A DNA stretch of 64,000 nt from Pseudo-nitzschia pungens (GCA_037355855.1 CM074760.1:3402501-3466500), one strand, 5' to 3'. Shown: positions 19,312 through 29,632, counted from the stretch's first letter. Notes: a model not told the origin generated them from the letters alone. Numbers and translations: made by a program.

Positions 19312-22300
19312 ATGAAGTTTTGCAGCCTGTCGGCGTTGTCCTTGGTGGCAGCACCCTATCTCGCAGCGATTGTGTCCGCGGAGAAAGATACACATCTCGA
19401 AGAAGCACAGGCCATCTTCGACTGGGTGTCTGGAACCCAAGACGGGTTCATCACTCCCAAGCTTGAATTGCGCCGTGATGTTCCCGGCGATGCGAGCAGT
19501 CCCATGGGTGTCTACGCCACGGACACCATCGAGACCGGAGAAGATATCATCAAGGTTCCGTGGAGCGTGATTCTCAAATCCGACGATCCCCGGGAGCCTG
19601 CTTCTCAGCTGGTCTGTGGAACGGTACGAACCGTCGCCAGGGAAATGCGCCTTGGCGCCGACTCCCAGTACGCACCCTACGTGGTATACCTCAACAACGA
19701 GGCAGATGCCCAGATTCCTTCCACCTGGTCCGATGGAGGACAGGAATTCCTGGAAGAAATTTTGTACGGCGCCACCATTCCCCCCACCGATCCAATGGGA
19801 TGGATCGACGACGAATGGTTTGGGCGTTGCGGGGGAGATCCGAACGACGAGATTGGCGTGAAGGCCGCACTCATGGTCATCCAGCGAGCGGACGACGCCA
19901 TCATGATCCCGGCCTACGACAATCTGAACCACCGCAACGGAAACTGGACCAACACCAAGACGGAAATCGAACCCGGAAAATTCCACCACACAACGGCTAC
20001 CAAGACCATCTCTGCTGGGGACCAGATCTACATTTCGTACAACATGTGCGAAGAATGCGAGGGGCGCAGCTCTGGATACGGTACTGCTGGTAAGTGAAGG
20101 CAGAGGAGCGCTTCGGACGGAACGGAACGGAACGGAGCGTCGCTTCGGTGTTGCGTGTTTTTTGTTTTTTGTTTCGTTTGGGTGTGACAGATTCTGCTTC
20201 TCGTGCCTTGTGTCTCACGACTCCTCGTGTATTTGCATCTTGACATCTTCGCATCGTCACGCTTGGTTCCAGAAATTCTGCGGGATTACGGTTTTGTCGA
20301 GCATTACCCACAGCGATGGCATTACATGGAAGAAGACTTCCAATTCGACCTCGACCAAATCGAAGACGGAAAGTTTATCGTCACCTGGGACGAAGAGGAC
20401 CGCCCAGATAAGGGAGACGGAAAACTCATGGAACAAACCCGTGCTTGGTTCCGTTGGGAGATTCGACGATTGAAACGCGTCAAGAATATCGAATGGGCCA
20501 TAGGCTACGAGGGCAAGGATCACGGAATCCCGGACTATGAGAAGGAGACACTTTTCAAATTTTTGGACGCCAACGTTATTGCTATGACAGCGGCGTTGGA
20601 GAGTTTGGGCCCATCGCCGCCCCCTGGTACGGTCACCACTACCAAGGCGGATTCTCACTCGGCGCAAGTCGACAACGATGATGCCAAAGATGAGAACAAG
20701 GTAGAAGAAAACGACGGTACCTGCAAGGCGGACGAAGATTTCGGTGGATGCATGGCGCCAATCGACGTTGCATCATTGCTCGAGAATTACACCCACTACG
20801 ACACTCTGGAATGGGAATTCGACGATTTGGATTATCAATTACCAACCTGCAATAACAGACAAATCATGAGGTTCAGTGATTTCGACGACATCGAATTTAT
20901 CAAAACGCATTACCAAGACTTGAACTTTATGAGAAAGGGAATTACCGATGATACGTGCATGGATCTCGACAACATTGTTCAGATTTGCTCCAACTACCGT
21001 CCTCAATACCACGAGTTTTCAGCCCACGCCGCGGGGCGATTCGTTAAGGATGTGAAGCGAGTCATTTTCATCGGTGGTGGTGACTCCATGTTGTTGTACG
21101 AAGCCCTCAAATACCCCGATTTGGAGCTGGTGGTGGGTCTCGAGATCGACCAGACCGTTGTCCGCAAATCATTCAAATACTTCCACACCAGTCCCTACTT
21201 TGAAGACGATCGAGTCGAGTGGTGGTTTGGTGATGCAACGAAGAGTTTGCTCTTATTGCCTGAAGACTACTGGGGATCCTTTGATCTGGTACTTGTAGAT
21301 TTGTCGGAAACCGTCATGTCCTTTTCCGTCACGGCCGAGCTCGATGTGTTCGATGCACTGTCTCTTCTCCTCAACCCGGTCGGTGTTATGGTGAAAAACG
21401 AACACTACCATGAGAAATTTGCTGCGCTCTTTGACTACAGTGCCGAACTGAACTACGAGAGTCCTGTCATCTGCAACCAGGTCATGGTGTTTGGAAGCAA
21501 CAACGTCGACTTTTTCCGAGCTCCCGTTTACGACCATGGTGTCGAGACGAAACTTTACAAGAGCATGTCTACACCCGAAACAAGATACGAGCTTTTGCAT
21601 GGGTACCGCAAGAACATTGCCCCGGAAGAAAAATGCAACCTCGTCATCCCAGAAGAAAAGACCACGCAGGGCACAGCCGCTGGTATTGTCGAAGTGATGA
21701 ACGCCGAAAAATGTTCCGTGGAACTGAACGAAAGCATCACAGATATTGTGAAGACGGTGGCCGAGAAGGAAGGTTTCACTCCGATTTCGGAGCCCGTCTT
21801 TGACAACAATGTTGGTGTTGTTGTGATGAAGGAAGGTTTCATCAGTGCTCGTATCGTTCCGGACGAAAAATACGTTGGATTCGACGTGAATCTTTGGGGA
21901 ATGTCCTCGAAGATCAAGAGCCTTCGCAAGGCTCTCTCGGAAGCCGTTGGAAGCAGCGATGTCTCCGCCTACAAGGTTGTCGTTGGCGGAATGTATGGCT
22001 CCAGTTCATGGAAAGAAGATCAAAGGATTCAGGGCCCCAAGATGAAGCAGTTACGAAATTGCGAAGAGGATGTGGTCAAAGCGGGAAGTCTGGATGCAAA
22101 GGCTGCCAGCGCTATTGCAATCGAAGAGACCATCCCTCTCACACTCAGTAAGGCGCAGGGCATCACTGCTGTAAGCGTCTGCGGAAAGGAAGGTGAGGAA
22201 TGTATCGCATATGATGTGTTGAAGAAGAACAGCAGCGTGAAGAACACCATACCTATTTACGACTGCTCGGAGAATGGCGAATACAAATGCGAAACAAATG

Positions 22301-23292
22301 TACTCGAGATTTTTGCGAGTGAAATCTTGAGAAAGAATGGTGGAATCCACCTTCTTGTCATGGACGCATCGGCTTCTTATGGAATGCATCAAGTTATCAA
22401 CAGTATTCTGGGTGAGGATGAAACTCGGAATTCACTGTTCGAAATGCATAACATCATAGCGACTTGGATGACGGACTCGGTGAACGAAACTTTCCGAAGA
22501 GAATTCCTCGATCGGTACCGTAAGCAGGTTCATTATGAACCTGCCTCTCGTGCCGAAATTGTCTTCCAGGCAGACGGCAAGACCCATGAATATGGTGTTG
22601 TCTCCACATTTAATCCCAAGGTAGCTTATGACTACGAGAAAATGGAGAAACGAATTAAAGATCGTCTTTCAGAGTCCAGTGTGAACGTTGAGTTGAGAAA
22701 TATCCACGGTGCAATGTTCAGGTACAATCACCATTGGAATCCAAAAACATTCAAACACGAAGATTATGACAGCAAACCAGGAAGAGAGCAATTCAATAAT
22801 CAGAAGCCACTTGGTCGCCAGAATATTTATCAGTTCGTCAAGGCGGCAGGTGTCGAAGGAGATTTGGACTTGAGCATGGCCAAGATTGATTCTTACCTGA
22901 CCGAGGCCTTGAAATCGGTCCAGATGGAACCAAGCTTGAGCAAACAATACGAAGATGTGGGTGATGGTGGTATGATCCTTGCTGTATCACCCAACGGTTA
23001 CGTCACTCTTGTTTGGGACGGTCGGGAACATGTCAGTGTCAACTTTTTCACAAACGAAGAAAAAATAGGTGCGCCGGAGAAATTTGTTGGAGTGTTCTTG
23101 AACTCCTCGGGCCAAAAGTTACAAGTCGGTCTCCGCGATGACCAACCAAGAGGTACAAACCACGTCATTAACTTCCCTAGTGACTTTGTTCCAATACAAC
23201 CTGTAAGCAAACAAAGGAAAGAACCTTGGAAAGCACCCAGAAAGATGAGAAAACTTCCGGACGGGACATTTGAACCATGGGATCCTCAGTAA
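19312..23292 (+). CDS. Secreted SET + aminopropyltransferase-like + AdoMetDC-like fusion, copy 2 (spliced)
   Basis: Exons 19312-20089 and 20273-23292, about 1265 residues. The ATG at 19312 gives a clean signal peptide (to about residue 23); the frame opens at a TTG at 19303. Splicing yields GYGTAEILRDYGFVE, matching GYGTPELFRDYGFVE in copy 1. The SET domain has LNHRNG and YISYNMC. The aminopropyltransferase-like domain has GGGD (527-530), EID (550-552) and VDLSE starting at 601. The AdoMetDC-like domain has EGFISAR and FDVNLWG, with Gly781, Arg786 and Trp801 at the catalytic Ser, His and Cys positions. The C-terminal lobe has LVWDGREHVSVNFF. Architecture and length match copy 1 throughout, so the pair is an old tandem duplication under constraint. 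Confidence 0.88.
20090..20272 (+). other. Intron in fusion copy 2, absent from copy 1
   Basis: A 183-bp intron with donor GTAAGT and acceptor TTCCAG after a T-rich stretch. It contains a small GGAAC tandem run near 20120. It splits the Glu codon of GYGTAEIL. The homologous site in copy 1 (near 15138) is uninterrupted coding sequence. An open frame that starts inside this intron at 20203 is not a separate gene start. Confidence 0.88.
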
Positions 23293-23600
23293 ATCTATGT
23301 ATAACATGCAGTTACGGCACTAGATGTGACTGATTTTCGCTCTCTCTCGTTGCGTAATGTGACCATCACATTCTGTGTCCTTCGTAACCAGCGGACGATC
23401 ATGGGACAATAATTTTTACGTCTAGTTCTAGAGTTTTCTCTGTTACGGAATGATTGACAACCGAAGATACTCGTTACACAATAATGTTGCACGGACACAA
23501 AATTTTTAACAGGTTTTTTTGTTTTGGAAAATTTGGATCTATTTTTATAGGGAATATGTGTACATTAGCGAGCCTGCTGTCCTCGGAATTGTTCGCGGAT
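23293..23600. other. Convergent 3' intergenic space
   Basis: Short space between the 3' ends of fusion copy 2 (+) and the Lys-rich gene (-). T-rich, no ORF or repeat seen; it presumably holds both polyadenylation regions. Confidence 0.5.
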
Positions 23601-23999
23601 TTAGTTGATGTGGCATTGACGTTCGTAAATGGTCAACTTAGTCTTCTTCTCAGGCTTGCTCACAACGAAGCCACCGTAAGTTGCCTTGGCAGGGGCCTTC
23701 TTTGCTGGTGCCTTCTTTGCTGGTGCCTTCTTGGCAACGATCTTCTTCACCGGTGCCTTCTTCGCAGGTGCGGCCTTCTTGGCGGGAGCAGCTTCGGTCT
23801 TTCCAATCTTGGCGAAGGGATTACTCATCTTCTTGGTTTCGGCGGCAACGGTGGCGCCGGCATCTTCGGTGGGCTTCTGGAAGAAGAAAGCTCCGAGTTC
23901 CGTGCTGGATGCGGATCGAGGTTGCGCCACAGGGGCAAATCCCTGAACAACAGCGACGGCCAGGACGACCAAAAGGATAGCGAACTTCGCGGAGTACAT
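23601..23999 (-). CDS. Lys/Ala/Pro-rich protein with plastid- or secretory-type presequence
   Basis: 132 residues. Residues 1-20 are a strong signal peptide ending VVQG before FAPVAQPRSASSTELGAF. A Phe at the first position after cleavage, followed by Ala-Pro and a Ser/Thr/Arg-rich stretch, is the bipartite plastid presequence of diatoms. Residues 70-110 repeat PAKKA/PVKKI, like the tail of histone H1 or a bacterial HU/H1-like nucleoid protein. Alternatives: a plastid nucleoid protein, or a secreted polycation; Lys clusters in secreted diatom proteins are also modified with polyamines in silaffins. It is convergent with fusion copy 2. The longer open frame on the opposite strand (23454-24059) is a low-complexity shadow. 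Confidence 0.75.
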   Translation of the reverse strand: MYSAKFAILLVVLAVAVVQGFAPVAQPRSASSTELGAFFFQKPTEDAGATVAAETKKMSNPFAKIGKTEAAPAKKAAPAKKAPVKKIVAKKAPAKKAPAKKAPAKATYGGFVVSKPEKKTKLTIYERQCHIN

Positions 24000-25364
24000 T
24001 GTAGGATGATTTTGGCTTTCAAGATCTCAACTTTATTTTTTTATGGCAATTTCATGTAATCTTGCTGTTGATGGCGTTCCTTGCTTTTCGAATAGTTAGT
24101 ACATTTTATTGCATTGCGATGAACTAGAATTCTTTCGTAAGCGGCTACAACAGATCAGATTCCAGCAAAGATATCCAATTGCAAACGTACGAAATGCCAT
24201 CTGAGGGCATTGAGTCAACATTCACCCATCATCTTCCATGCGTTTGCGTCTTGGGAGAACAAAAGAATTCCAACTTACGACGCATTCCTCATTCCGCTAA
24301 TTTCTTTTGTCTCAATCAAGCATGCTTAGACAGGGATTCTGTGACTTTGATTCACACTTTCTACGAAGCTGACTCACCTAAAAAATTCCCCAGTACTTGT
24401 ACTTCGAGTGCGAGTAAGGTTTAAAAAACCTTACTGGCAACCGGACCCATCGTACGTACCGGTACCGTTTCAACTTTAAAATAATACGAAGTACTTCGTA
24501 GATCTACTGTAACCTTACTTCGTAACCTTACTTATTCTTACCACCATACCGTACCGGTAGGCATTCAGATAAAGCCTCAATCCCTAGCGGTATCCGAATT
24601 GTTCGGTAAGTCTTACGGGACCCTTGTAAGATACCGTGTTGGTATGTGTTCAGCAGTCACTTGCATTCTTAATCGAATGAATCAAAAGAAAAAACTAACC
24701 TTCCCAAAAGGTAAGGTTACGTACCGGTACGAGTGAATATCGTACGTACGGTATGATGATGAGACATGAATGATGTTTTTGTGAGTGGTTAACTTTACCT
24801 CAACAAAATCAGGAGTCTAAAGTAAGGTAACCTTAGCGGTACAAGTAGATTAAAAAACAAAAAAGTAGAGAACAATAATAGATATTCCTTCGTTTTCTAA
24901 GGATCTAAGGAAGTACAAGCACATTCGAGGCTATTGGGTACCGTAATGGAAAATAATAGCTTCTATGTCACTGCATGCAACAACAACACCCAGTCTGAGC
25001 AGAGAAAATGAAGAAAATGTAATATCCTTCCTCTTGATCACTTAGATCATTGAAGAATGTTTCAAAAAGGGTGATCTCGATCCTCCCCGTACCGTTTCTC
25101 CTATTTTGGGTAATGGTTTGAGTATTTTCAATACGTGAAGACCCCAGGAAACATAGCAGATAAAGGCATACCGATCAGGTCTAACAATTTTGTTTCGAAG
25201 GCACCAACGTTTTGAGACCTGGTATCAGTTCAACCTGATCATTCGGAGGCAGTAACAAGCCTTCGTCGGAAAGCTTGCATTCGCGAGTACTTGCAACTGG
25301 TAGGTAGTCGACTGAGGCTTGCTATGATTTGAAATTCAATATAGACCAAAAATTAAGCAAAAAC
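24000..25364. other. Intergenic rich in dispersed short palindromic words
   Basis: No credible ORF. From 24410 to 24860 the words GTAAGGTT, AACCTTAC, TACCGGTA, CGTACGTA and ACGAAGTAC recur in both orientations, for example AAGGTTTAAAAAACCTT at 24417 (an inverted pair) and GTAAGGTTACGTACCGGTAC near 24711. The rest (24860-25364) shows nothing I can name. Confidence 0.55.
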
Positions 25365-26348
25365 TCATGCTCTTGCTTCGTTACAAAATAATTTGCCTTT
25401 CATCTTCAAGTCTTCCAGTGTTTTCATCACTCCATGTTCGTCGTTCGTCCATTCCATTGTGTAACTTGCTACTTTTTTCAAACTGTCGTGTGCATTGTTC
25501 ATCGCGATCCCCAACCCAGATATTTGAAGGAATTCAATGTCATTCGTACCGTCTCCAATAGCAATCACATTACTCATTGCGACCTCCAATATTTGACACA
25601 TACTGCGCAATCCAAACCCTTTGTTTACATCAGGGTTCAGAATTTCCAGAAACCAATCCAGGTCGTCATTGTATGCTGCGACAATGTGCGCTAATCTATC
25701 CATCATGCCTTTATTGTAGTCGCCTTCCACAGTTGCCGGATATAGTAACTTCACAAAAGACGGGTGGCACGCTGCAAATTCCTCCTTTTCGCATCGTATC
25801 AGAAGTTTTGATGGCAACTTGCTATCATCCTCGGACCCGATAAATTGCTGAAAGTCCGTTACAACTTGGATAGAACTACTCGTCAACCTTTCGTAGTCTT
25901 TCACCATTTGATGGTGAGTGTCTGTGACAGGGTTCGCGTAAATCTCGTCATCTAAGTAATATTGAACAAAATATCCAAGTTCCTTGGCAAGTTCGATGCT
26001 TTTCGTCACAGCTTCCCTGGAAACGGGAGTGTAGAAGAGCTCCTTCTGATCTTTGTTCTCGTTCTCGGCATCGCAAGCATGATCGTACGACAATAAAAAT
26101 CCCCGGGCTCCGTTTGAGCATACGACTGGAGTTGGCTCTGGGAGAGCGAGTTTCTTCACGATATCATATACAGACGGAGCCGCTCGACCGGTAGCAATGC
26201 AAAGCCGAAATCCAGTCTTGTGAAGCGTTCGTAGATATTCCGCTTGTTCATCGGCGAGCTGATGTTTCGACGTGAGGAGGGTACCATCGAGGTCCAACGC
26301 TACCATGCGAAACGAGTCGCCGTTTTGGTTTATGGTTGCGATTGTCAT
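25365..26348 (-). CDS. HAD-superfamily Cof-type phosphatase
   Basis: 327 residues from ATG, ending in TGA. Four HAD motifs are present: I DLDGTLL (Asp nucleophile and acid/base Asp, near residues 19-25), II ATGR (near 52), III a Lys before the cap-to-core return (PSKLL or YNKGMM region), and IV IGDGTNDIEF (Mg2+-binding Asp). The long segment between motifs II and IV is a C2B-type cap, as in Cof/YbiV-like sugar-phosphate phosphatases. No targeting peptide is evident, so it is probably cytosolic. The substrate cannot be read from sequence. Single exon. Confidence 0.9.
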   Translation of the reverse strand: MTIATINQNGDSFRMVALDLDGTLLTSKHQLADEQAEYLRTLHKTGFRLCIATGRAAPSVYDIVKKLALPEPTPVVCSNGARGFLLSYDHACDAENENKDQKELFYTPVSREAVTKSIELAKELGYFVQYYLDDEIYANPVTDTHHQMVKDYERLTSSSIQVVTDFQQFIGSEDDSKLPSKLLIRCEKEEFAACHPSFVKLLYPATVEGDYNKGMMDRLAHIVAAYNDDLDWFLEILNPDVNKGFGLRSMCQILEVAMSNVIAIGDGTNDIEFLQISGLGIAMNNAHDSLKKVASYTMEWTNDEHGVMKTLEDLKMKGKLFCNEARA

Positions 26349-26599
26349 TGTTCCGTTGTGGGGTTTTCAAGAATAGTGTCGTCGGTGTGGGAAGTTACAA
26401 CGCAGTCATGATTTGATCGGATTTTTGCGTTTCAAACTTCGTCCATTTCGTTCAAGAGGAGGAAAAACGTAAGTAAACTTATTGATTACTGTATCAGCGT
26501 ATAATTAGTACGAGGTAATAGGGACTTCTTATTACGAAGTACAAAGTAGTAGTATTTTGATAAGAGACAAGAAGAAGGACCAATAAGGTTACGACACAC
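26349..26599. other. Short intergenic region
   Basis: Upstream region of the HAD gene. It contains ACGAAGTACAAAGTA at about 26535 and AATAAGGTTAC at 26583, both dispersed words also seen elsewhere in the window. Confidence 0.4.
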
Positions 26600-26601
26600 A
26601 C

Positions 26602-26740
26602 AAAACAAACTATTCACTAGAAACAAACACTGTTTCTACAACTCCACCGGGGGGGGGCAAACAGCAACAAAAAGAACAAACACATAAATTTCGACGACGG
26701 CAGCAACAAAAAGAACCAACACATAAATTTCGAACGAACA
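26602..26740 (+). repeat. Left inverted flank of the Crypton
   Basis: Contains AAACAAACACTGTTT (26621-26635) and two copies of ACACATAAATTTCGA (ending 26693 and 26732). These are inverted relative to the right flank, in the same order from the outside inward. A G8 run lies between. Confidence 0.65.
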
Positions 26741-27037
26741 CGAAAAACGCCGCAACAACAGCCACAACAAACAAGCAAGTACCAGACGAGCAAATAAAAC
26801 AACCACTATCGTCAACAAGACACTCCCCTTTCTCTCCAGCAAGCACCATCCACACATCGAAGAAAGAAACAAACGCCCAAAGGAAACGCTGAAACAAACG
26901 CCAAAACAAAACGCCGAAACAAAACCAAACGCCAAAACAAAACGCCGAAACAAACGCTGAAACGGAACGCCAAAACAAACAACGTCAAAAAGGCTGTAAC
27001 CACAACAAAACGCTCCCCTTGATCTCCAGCAAGAAGC

Positions 27038-29311
27038 ATGTCTTACACAAGTGGTTTATTTGCCCAAGCAGCAAGGCAGGTCCAACAGGACGACATCGAT
27101 GGTGTTCCAGAGAATACGAGACTTGCCTACGCGAGGAAACAAGCAGAATTCAAAGAGTACTGTAGAACTGTATTTGGTTTCCTGGATTATCCCGAAACAG
27201 TAACAGAGGAAAAGGTGTTTGGCTTTGTTTTCTACCACGCATATCGTGCAAGAAGAAAAAGAGGCCGCAAGAAGAAGACCGACGCAGTACAACCGATCTT
27301 CGACGTCGACGATTTCAACGCCATCATGGACAAGTACAACAGCAACAGCAACAGCAACGAGGATTACGAGGCCAAACTCTACCATGAAAGCGTCGAAGAT
27401 CCTGTAGGACTTGACGTAGTGAATCACACCTTATGTGCGTGTCTCAGATTGTTGAAACACCAGCAAAGTCAAAACGCCAATAATCTTACGTCAGAACAGG
27501 TTCGATCGGATAGAGTTAATCAGTTGATTAAGGTCGTGAGTGAAAGGAAAAAAAAAGTCAAAAAGGCGCGATACGATGAAAAGATAGACCACATGCTGTC
27601 ACCGTACATGAACGTTCAGAACATCGAGCGGATCGAAGATTTCTTGTTTGCAAAGAATCGCAACAGAGACTATTACCACATTGCTGCGCTGAGAGATCGA
27701 TACTGTTTCCTTATGACGCATGGTGGTGTGTTGCGAGGCGAGTCCTTATTCAAGTGCGAACTGTCTGACCTCTGCAATATCCTTAAACTTGACGAAGGCG
27801 TCCATCCCTGCCAAATCTTGATCATGCAAATCGCCACGGGGAAAACAAACGGTAACAAAACATTGTACGGGCGAGTGATAAGGAACAAAAACGTTGCCAT
27901 GTGTCCAGTCGGCGCGTTGGGCTTCTACTTGATGGCACGGTTCCATTTGACGGGGGAGCTTTCGGTGTACGACTTTGGAGTGAACGAATCCTGGTTTGAC
28001 GTCAAATTACTCACCGACTGTACCAAACCGATGAGCACAAAATCGATCACGGATCAAGCGTACGCAAAAACAATGAAAAACGCATGCGGAGCCTTGGAAA
28101 TCTCGTCCAAGCATTTCGTCCACTTCGGTCGGAGCACAGGTGCGGTTGATTTAGAGTTGAAAGAGGTTGATCCACAGTACATTAAGATGCTCGGAAATTG
28201 GAATCTTAATGTACGAGAGGATCGATATTCGGCGAAGCTACCGTTGAAAGCAATGCGAGCAATGGCTGGGCATTCACAAGACAGAGGTGGTTACTACTTG
28301 CCACGAAATACGCTGGACCCACCGCAAGAGCTTCGAGATCAAGTTTTTCCATTCCTCGAGAACGCAATCAAGACAGTCGATGGGAAACCGCAGCGAACAA
28401 CAGCCAGAGCATTCTTTGACCTTCTCCTTAATTTACAGTGCGTCGTACTGCAGGATGCTGCTATGTTACTCCACAAGGGTAGGAAGCATAAGCTGTTTTC
28501 CTTGCCCGTTTTCAGAACACAGTTGTTCAAGGATTATCAAGATGCACTCGTTGCCAAGGTGATGGTCGTTGAAACGAGAGCTGGCTCGCAAACTATGTCA
28601 ATCGAACGCAGTATGGATGTTGCTCTTCCAGGATTTCGTGACCGCTTGCACAACATTCATTCCGAAATCTGTAATTTGTCAAGGGACTACCAACGAGGCT
28701 TTCAACGTTTAGAGCATTCGGTTACCGAATTCAAAGATCAGCAGGATACGAGGACCAATGAAATCATCGATTTTATGCAGCACGTGTTTAGGCACCCACT
28801 CATACGACAAGTCGCATCACCAACAGCAACAGCAGCAGGTGACGCGGCGGGTAATCGAACACTTGTCGTGCAAAAAAGAAAAACATTATTTCGTAAACAC
28901 GCGTCTGTTTCGTCGATGTGGAACGAGTGGTTTGGGCTTGGCGAGTTTGAAGACACTGACTTCCCTGGTGGGATTGAAGAGCTTGAGAAGAAGACTCGCA
29001 ACAAATGGCGAAAGCATTACAACGCTGCTGACCAGAAGCAATTCTCAAGACTCAAATATATAATGGAGTTTGTGAAGGGTCGAGTTGCTTCCGGGGAATC
29101 ATTGGAGACAGTGCTGAAAGAAGGGGACGAGTTCATGGCAACCACCAATAAGAAGACGCTTTCAACGCTCCACAAATATCTTGTACAGACTAAGGCGTTT
29201 AGTCCCCAGATAGCAGGGGCGGGAAGAAGTTCAACTGGAAGACGACGACAACAACAGCAGGGCACACGCCCGGTGCACCAACGCAACAACCAAGTTCTTC
29301 AAACAATTTAA
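27038..29311 (+). CDS. Crypton tyrosine recombinase with GCR1_C-like domain
   Basis: 757 residues, one exon. The catalytic set of a tyrosine recombinase is visible: Arg233 in GGVLRGES, His362-x-x-Arg365 in HFGRSTG, His412 in AGHSQ, and nucleophile Tyr419 or Tyr420 in GGYYLPR. The C-terminal 120 residues (MWNEWFGLGEFED, LEKKTRNKWRKHY, QFSRLKYIMEFVK) match the GCR1_C DNA-binding domain typical of Cryptons. An Asn/Ser run lies near residue 106. Predicted role: excision and integration of the element by a Tyr-recombinase circle mechanism. All catalytic residues are present, so it may be active. Confidence 0.87.
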   Translation: MSYTSGLFAQAARQVQQDDIDGVPENTRLAYARKQAEFKEYCRTVFGFLDYPETVTEEKVFGFVFYHAYRARRKRGRKKKTDAVQPIFDVDDFNAIMDKYNSNSNSNEDYEAKLYHESVEDPVGLDVVNHTLCACLRLLKHQQSQNANNLTSEQVRSDRVNQLIKVVSERKKKVKKARYDEKIDHMLSPYMNVQNIERIEDFLFAKNRNRDYYHIAALRDRYCFLMTHGGVLRGESLFKCELSDLCNILKLDEGVHPCQILIMQIATGKTNGNKTLYGRVIRNKNVAMCPVGALGFYLMARFHLTGELSVYDFGVNESWFDVKLLTDCTKPMSTKSITDQAYAKTMKNACGALEISSKHFVHFGRSTGAVDLELKEVDPQYIKMLGNWNLNVREDRYSAKLPLKAMRAMAGHSQDRGGYYLPRNTLDPPQELRDQVFPFLENAIKTVDGKPQRTTARAFFDLLLNLQCVVLQDAAMLLHKGRKHKLFSLPVFRTQLFKDYQDALVAKVMVVETRAGSQTMSIERSMDVALPGFRDRLHNIHSEICNLSRDYQRGFQRLEHSVTEFKDQQDTRTNEIIDFMQHVFRHPLIRQVASPTATAAGDAAGNRTLVVQKRKTLFRKHASVSSMWNEWFGLGEFEDTDFPGGIEELEKKTRNKWRKHYNAADQKQFSRLKYIMEFVKGRVASGESLETVLKEGDEFMATTNKKTLSTLHKYLVQTKAFSPQIAGAGRSSTGRRRQQQQGTRPVHQRNNQVLQTI

Positions 29312-29479
29312 CATACTTCAAACAGTTTAACGTACGGCAAACAATTAGTATCAGTGGTTTCATGTCCGTTGTCTTTTTTCTCTGTTTTGTTGTGTGTGTT
29401 TGTCGTCTCTGTTGTGTGTGTGTTTGTCGTCATTGTGCTGCTGTGGCGGCGTTTCGTTTCGGCGTTTCGTTTCGGCGTT

Positions 29480-29632
29480 TCGAATCGAAATTTATGTGTG
29501 TGTTTCTTTTCGGCAATCGAAATTTATGTGTTTCTTTTTAAACAGTGTTTTGTTTCTTACTACATAAGTAGTCCTTTGTTTCTTAATACATAAGGAGTTT
29601 GTTTCTGTGTCAGAAAGTTTGTTTCTTTGAAA
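29480..29632 (-). repeat. Right inverted flank of the Crypton
   Basis: Reads TCGAAATTTATGTGTGTG (29485-) and TCGAAATTTATGTGTTTC (29518-), then AAACAGTGTTTTGTTTC (29540-29556) and further TTTGTTTC repeats. These are the reverse complement of the left-flank words, in mirrored order. Confidence 0.65.

Larger units (their letters stand above)
26602..29632 (+). mobile_element. Crypton-type tyrosine-recombinase transposon with inverted flanks
   Basis: A single intact recombinase ORF sits between two AC/GT-rich flanks that are imperfect inverted copies of each other. Reading inward from each end both show AAACAAAC, then AACACTGTTT, then two copies of an AAAAGAA...ACACATAAATTTCGA block, then AACGCCG runs. 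Left flank 26602-26740, right flank 29480-29632. Boundaries are approximate because Crypton targets give short or no obvious duplications. Confidence 0.75.

Noticed and set aside
19306..19989. 227-codon antisense frame over the SET domain of fusion copy 2
   Set aside because: Exactly overlays a well-supported coding exon and has no recognisable features.
20203..20272. Start of a separate 1029-residue gene at the ATG at 20203
   Set aside because: This ATG lies inside the 183-bp intron. Splicing from 20089 to 20273 restores homology with the intact paralogue upstream.
23454..24059. 201-codon plus-strand frame opposite the Lys-rich gene
   Set aside because: Low-complexity complement of the Lys/Ala/Pro repeats (Cys/Leu-rich); the minus-strand frame has a proper signal peptide.
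26610..27039. Several 60-120-codon minus-strand frames in the Crypton left flank
   Set aside because: Produced by the AC-rich flank (Phe/Cys/Val-rich translations) with no protein character.
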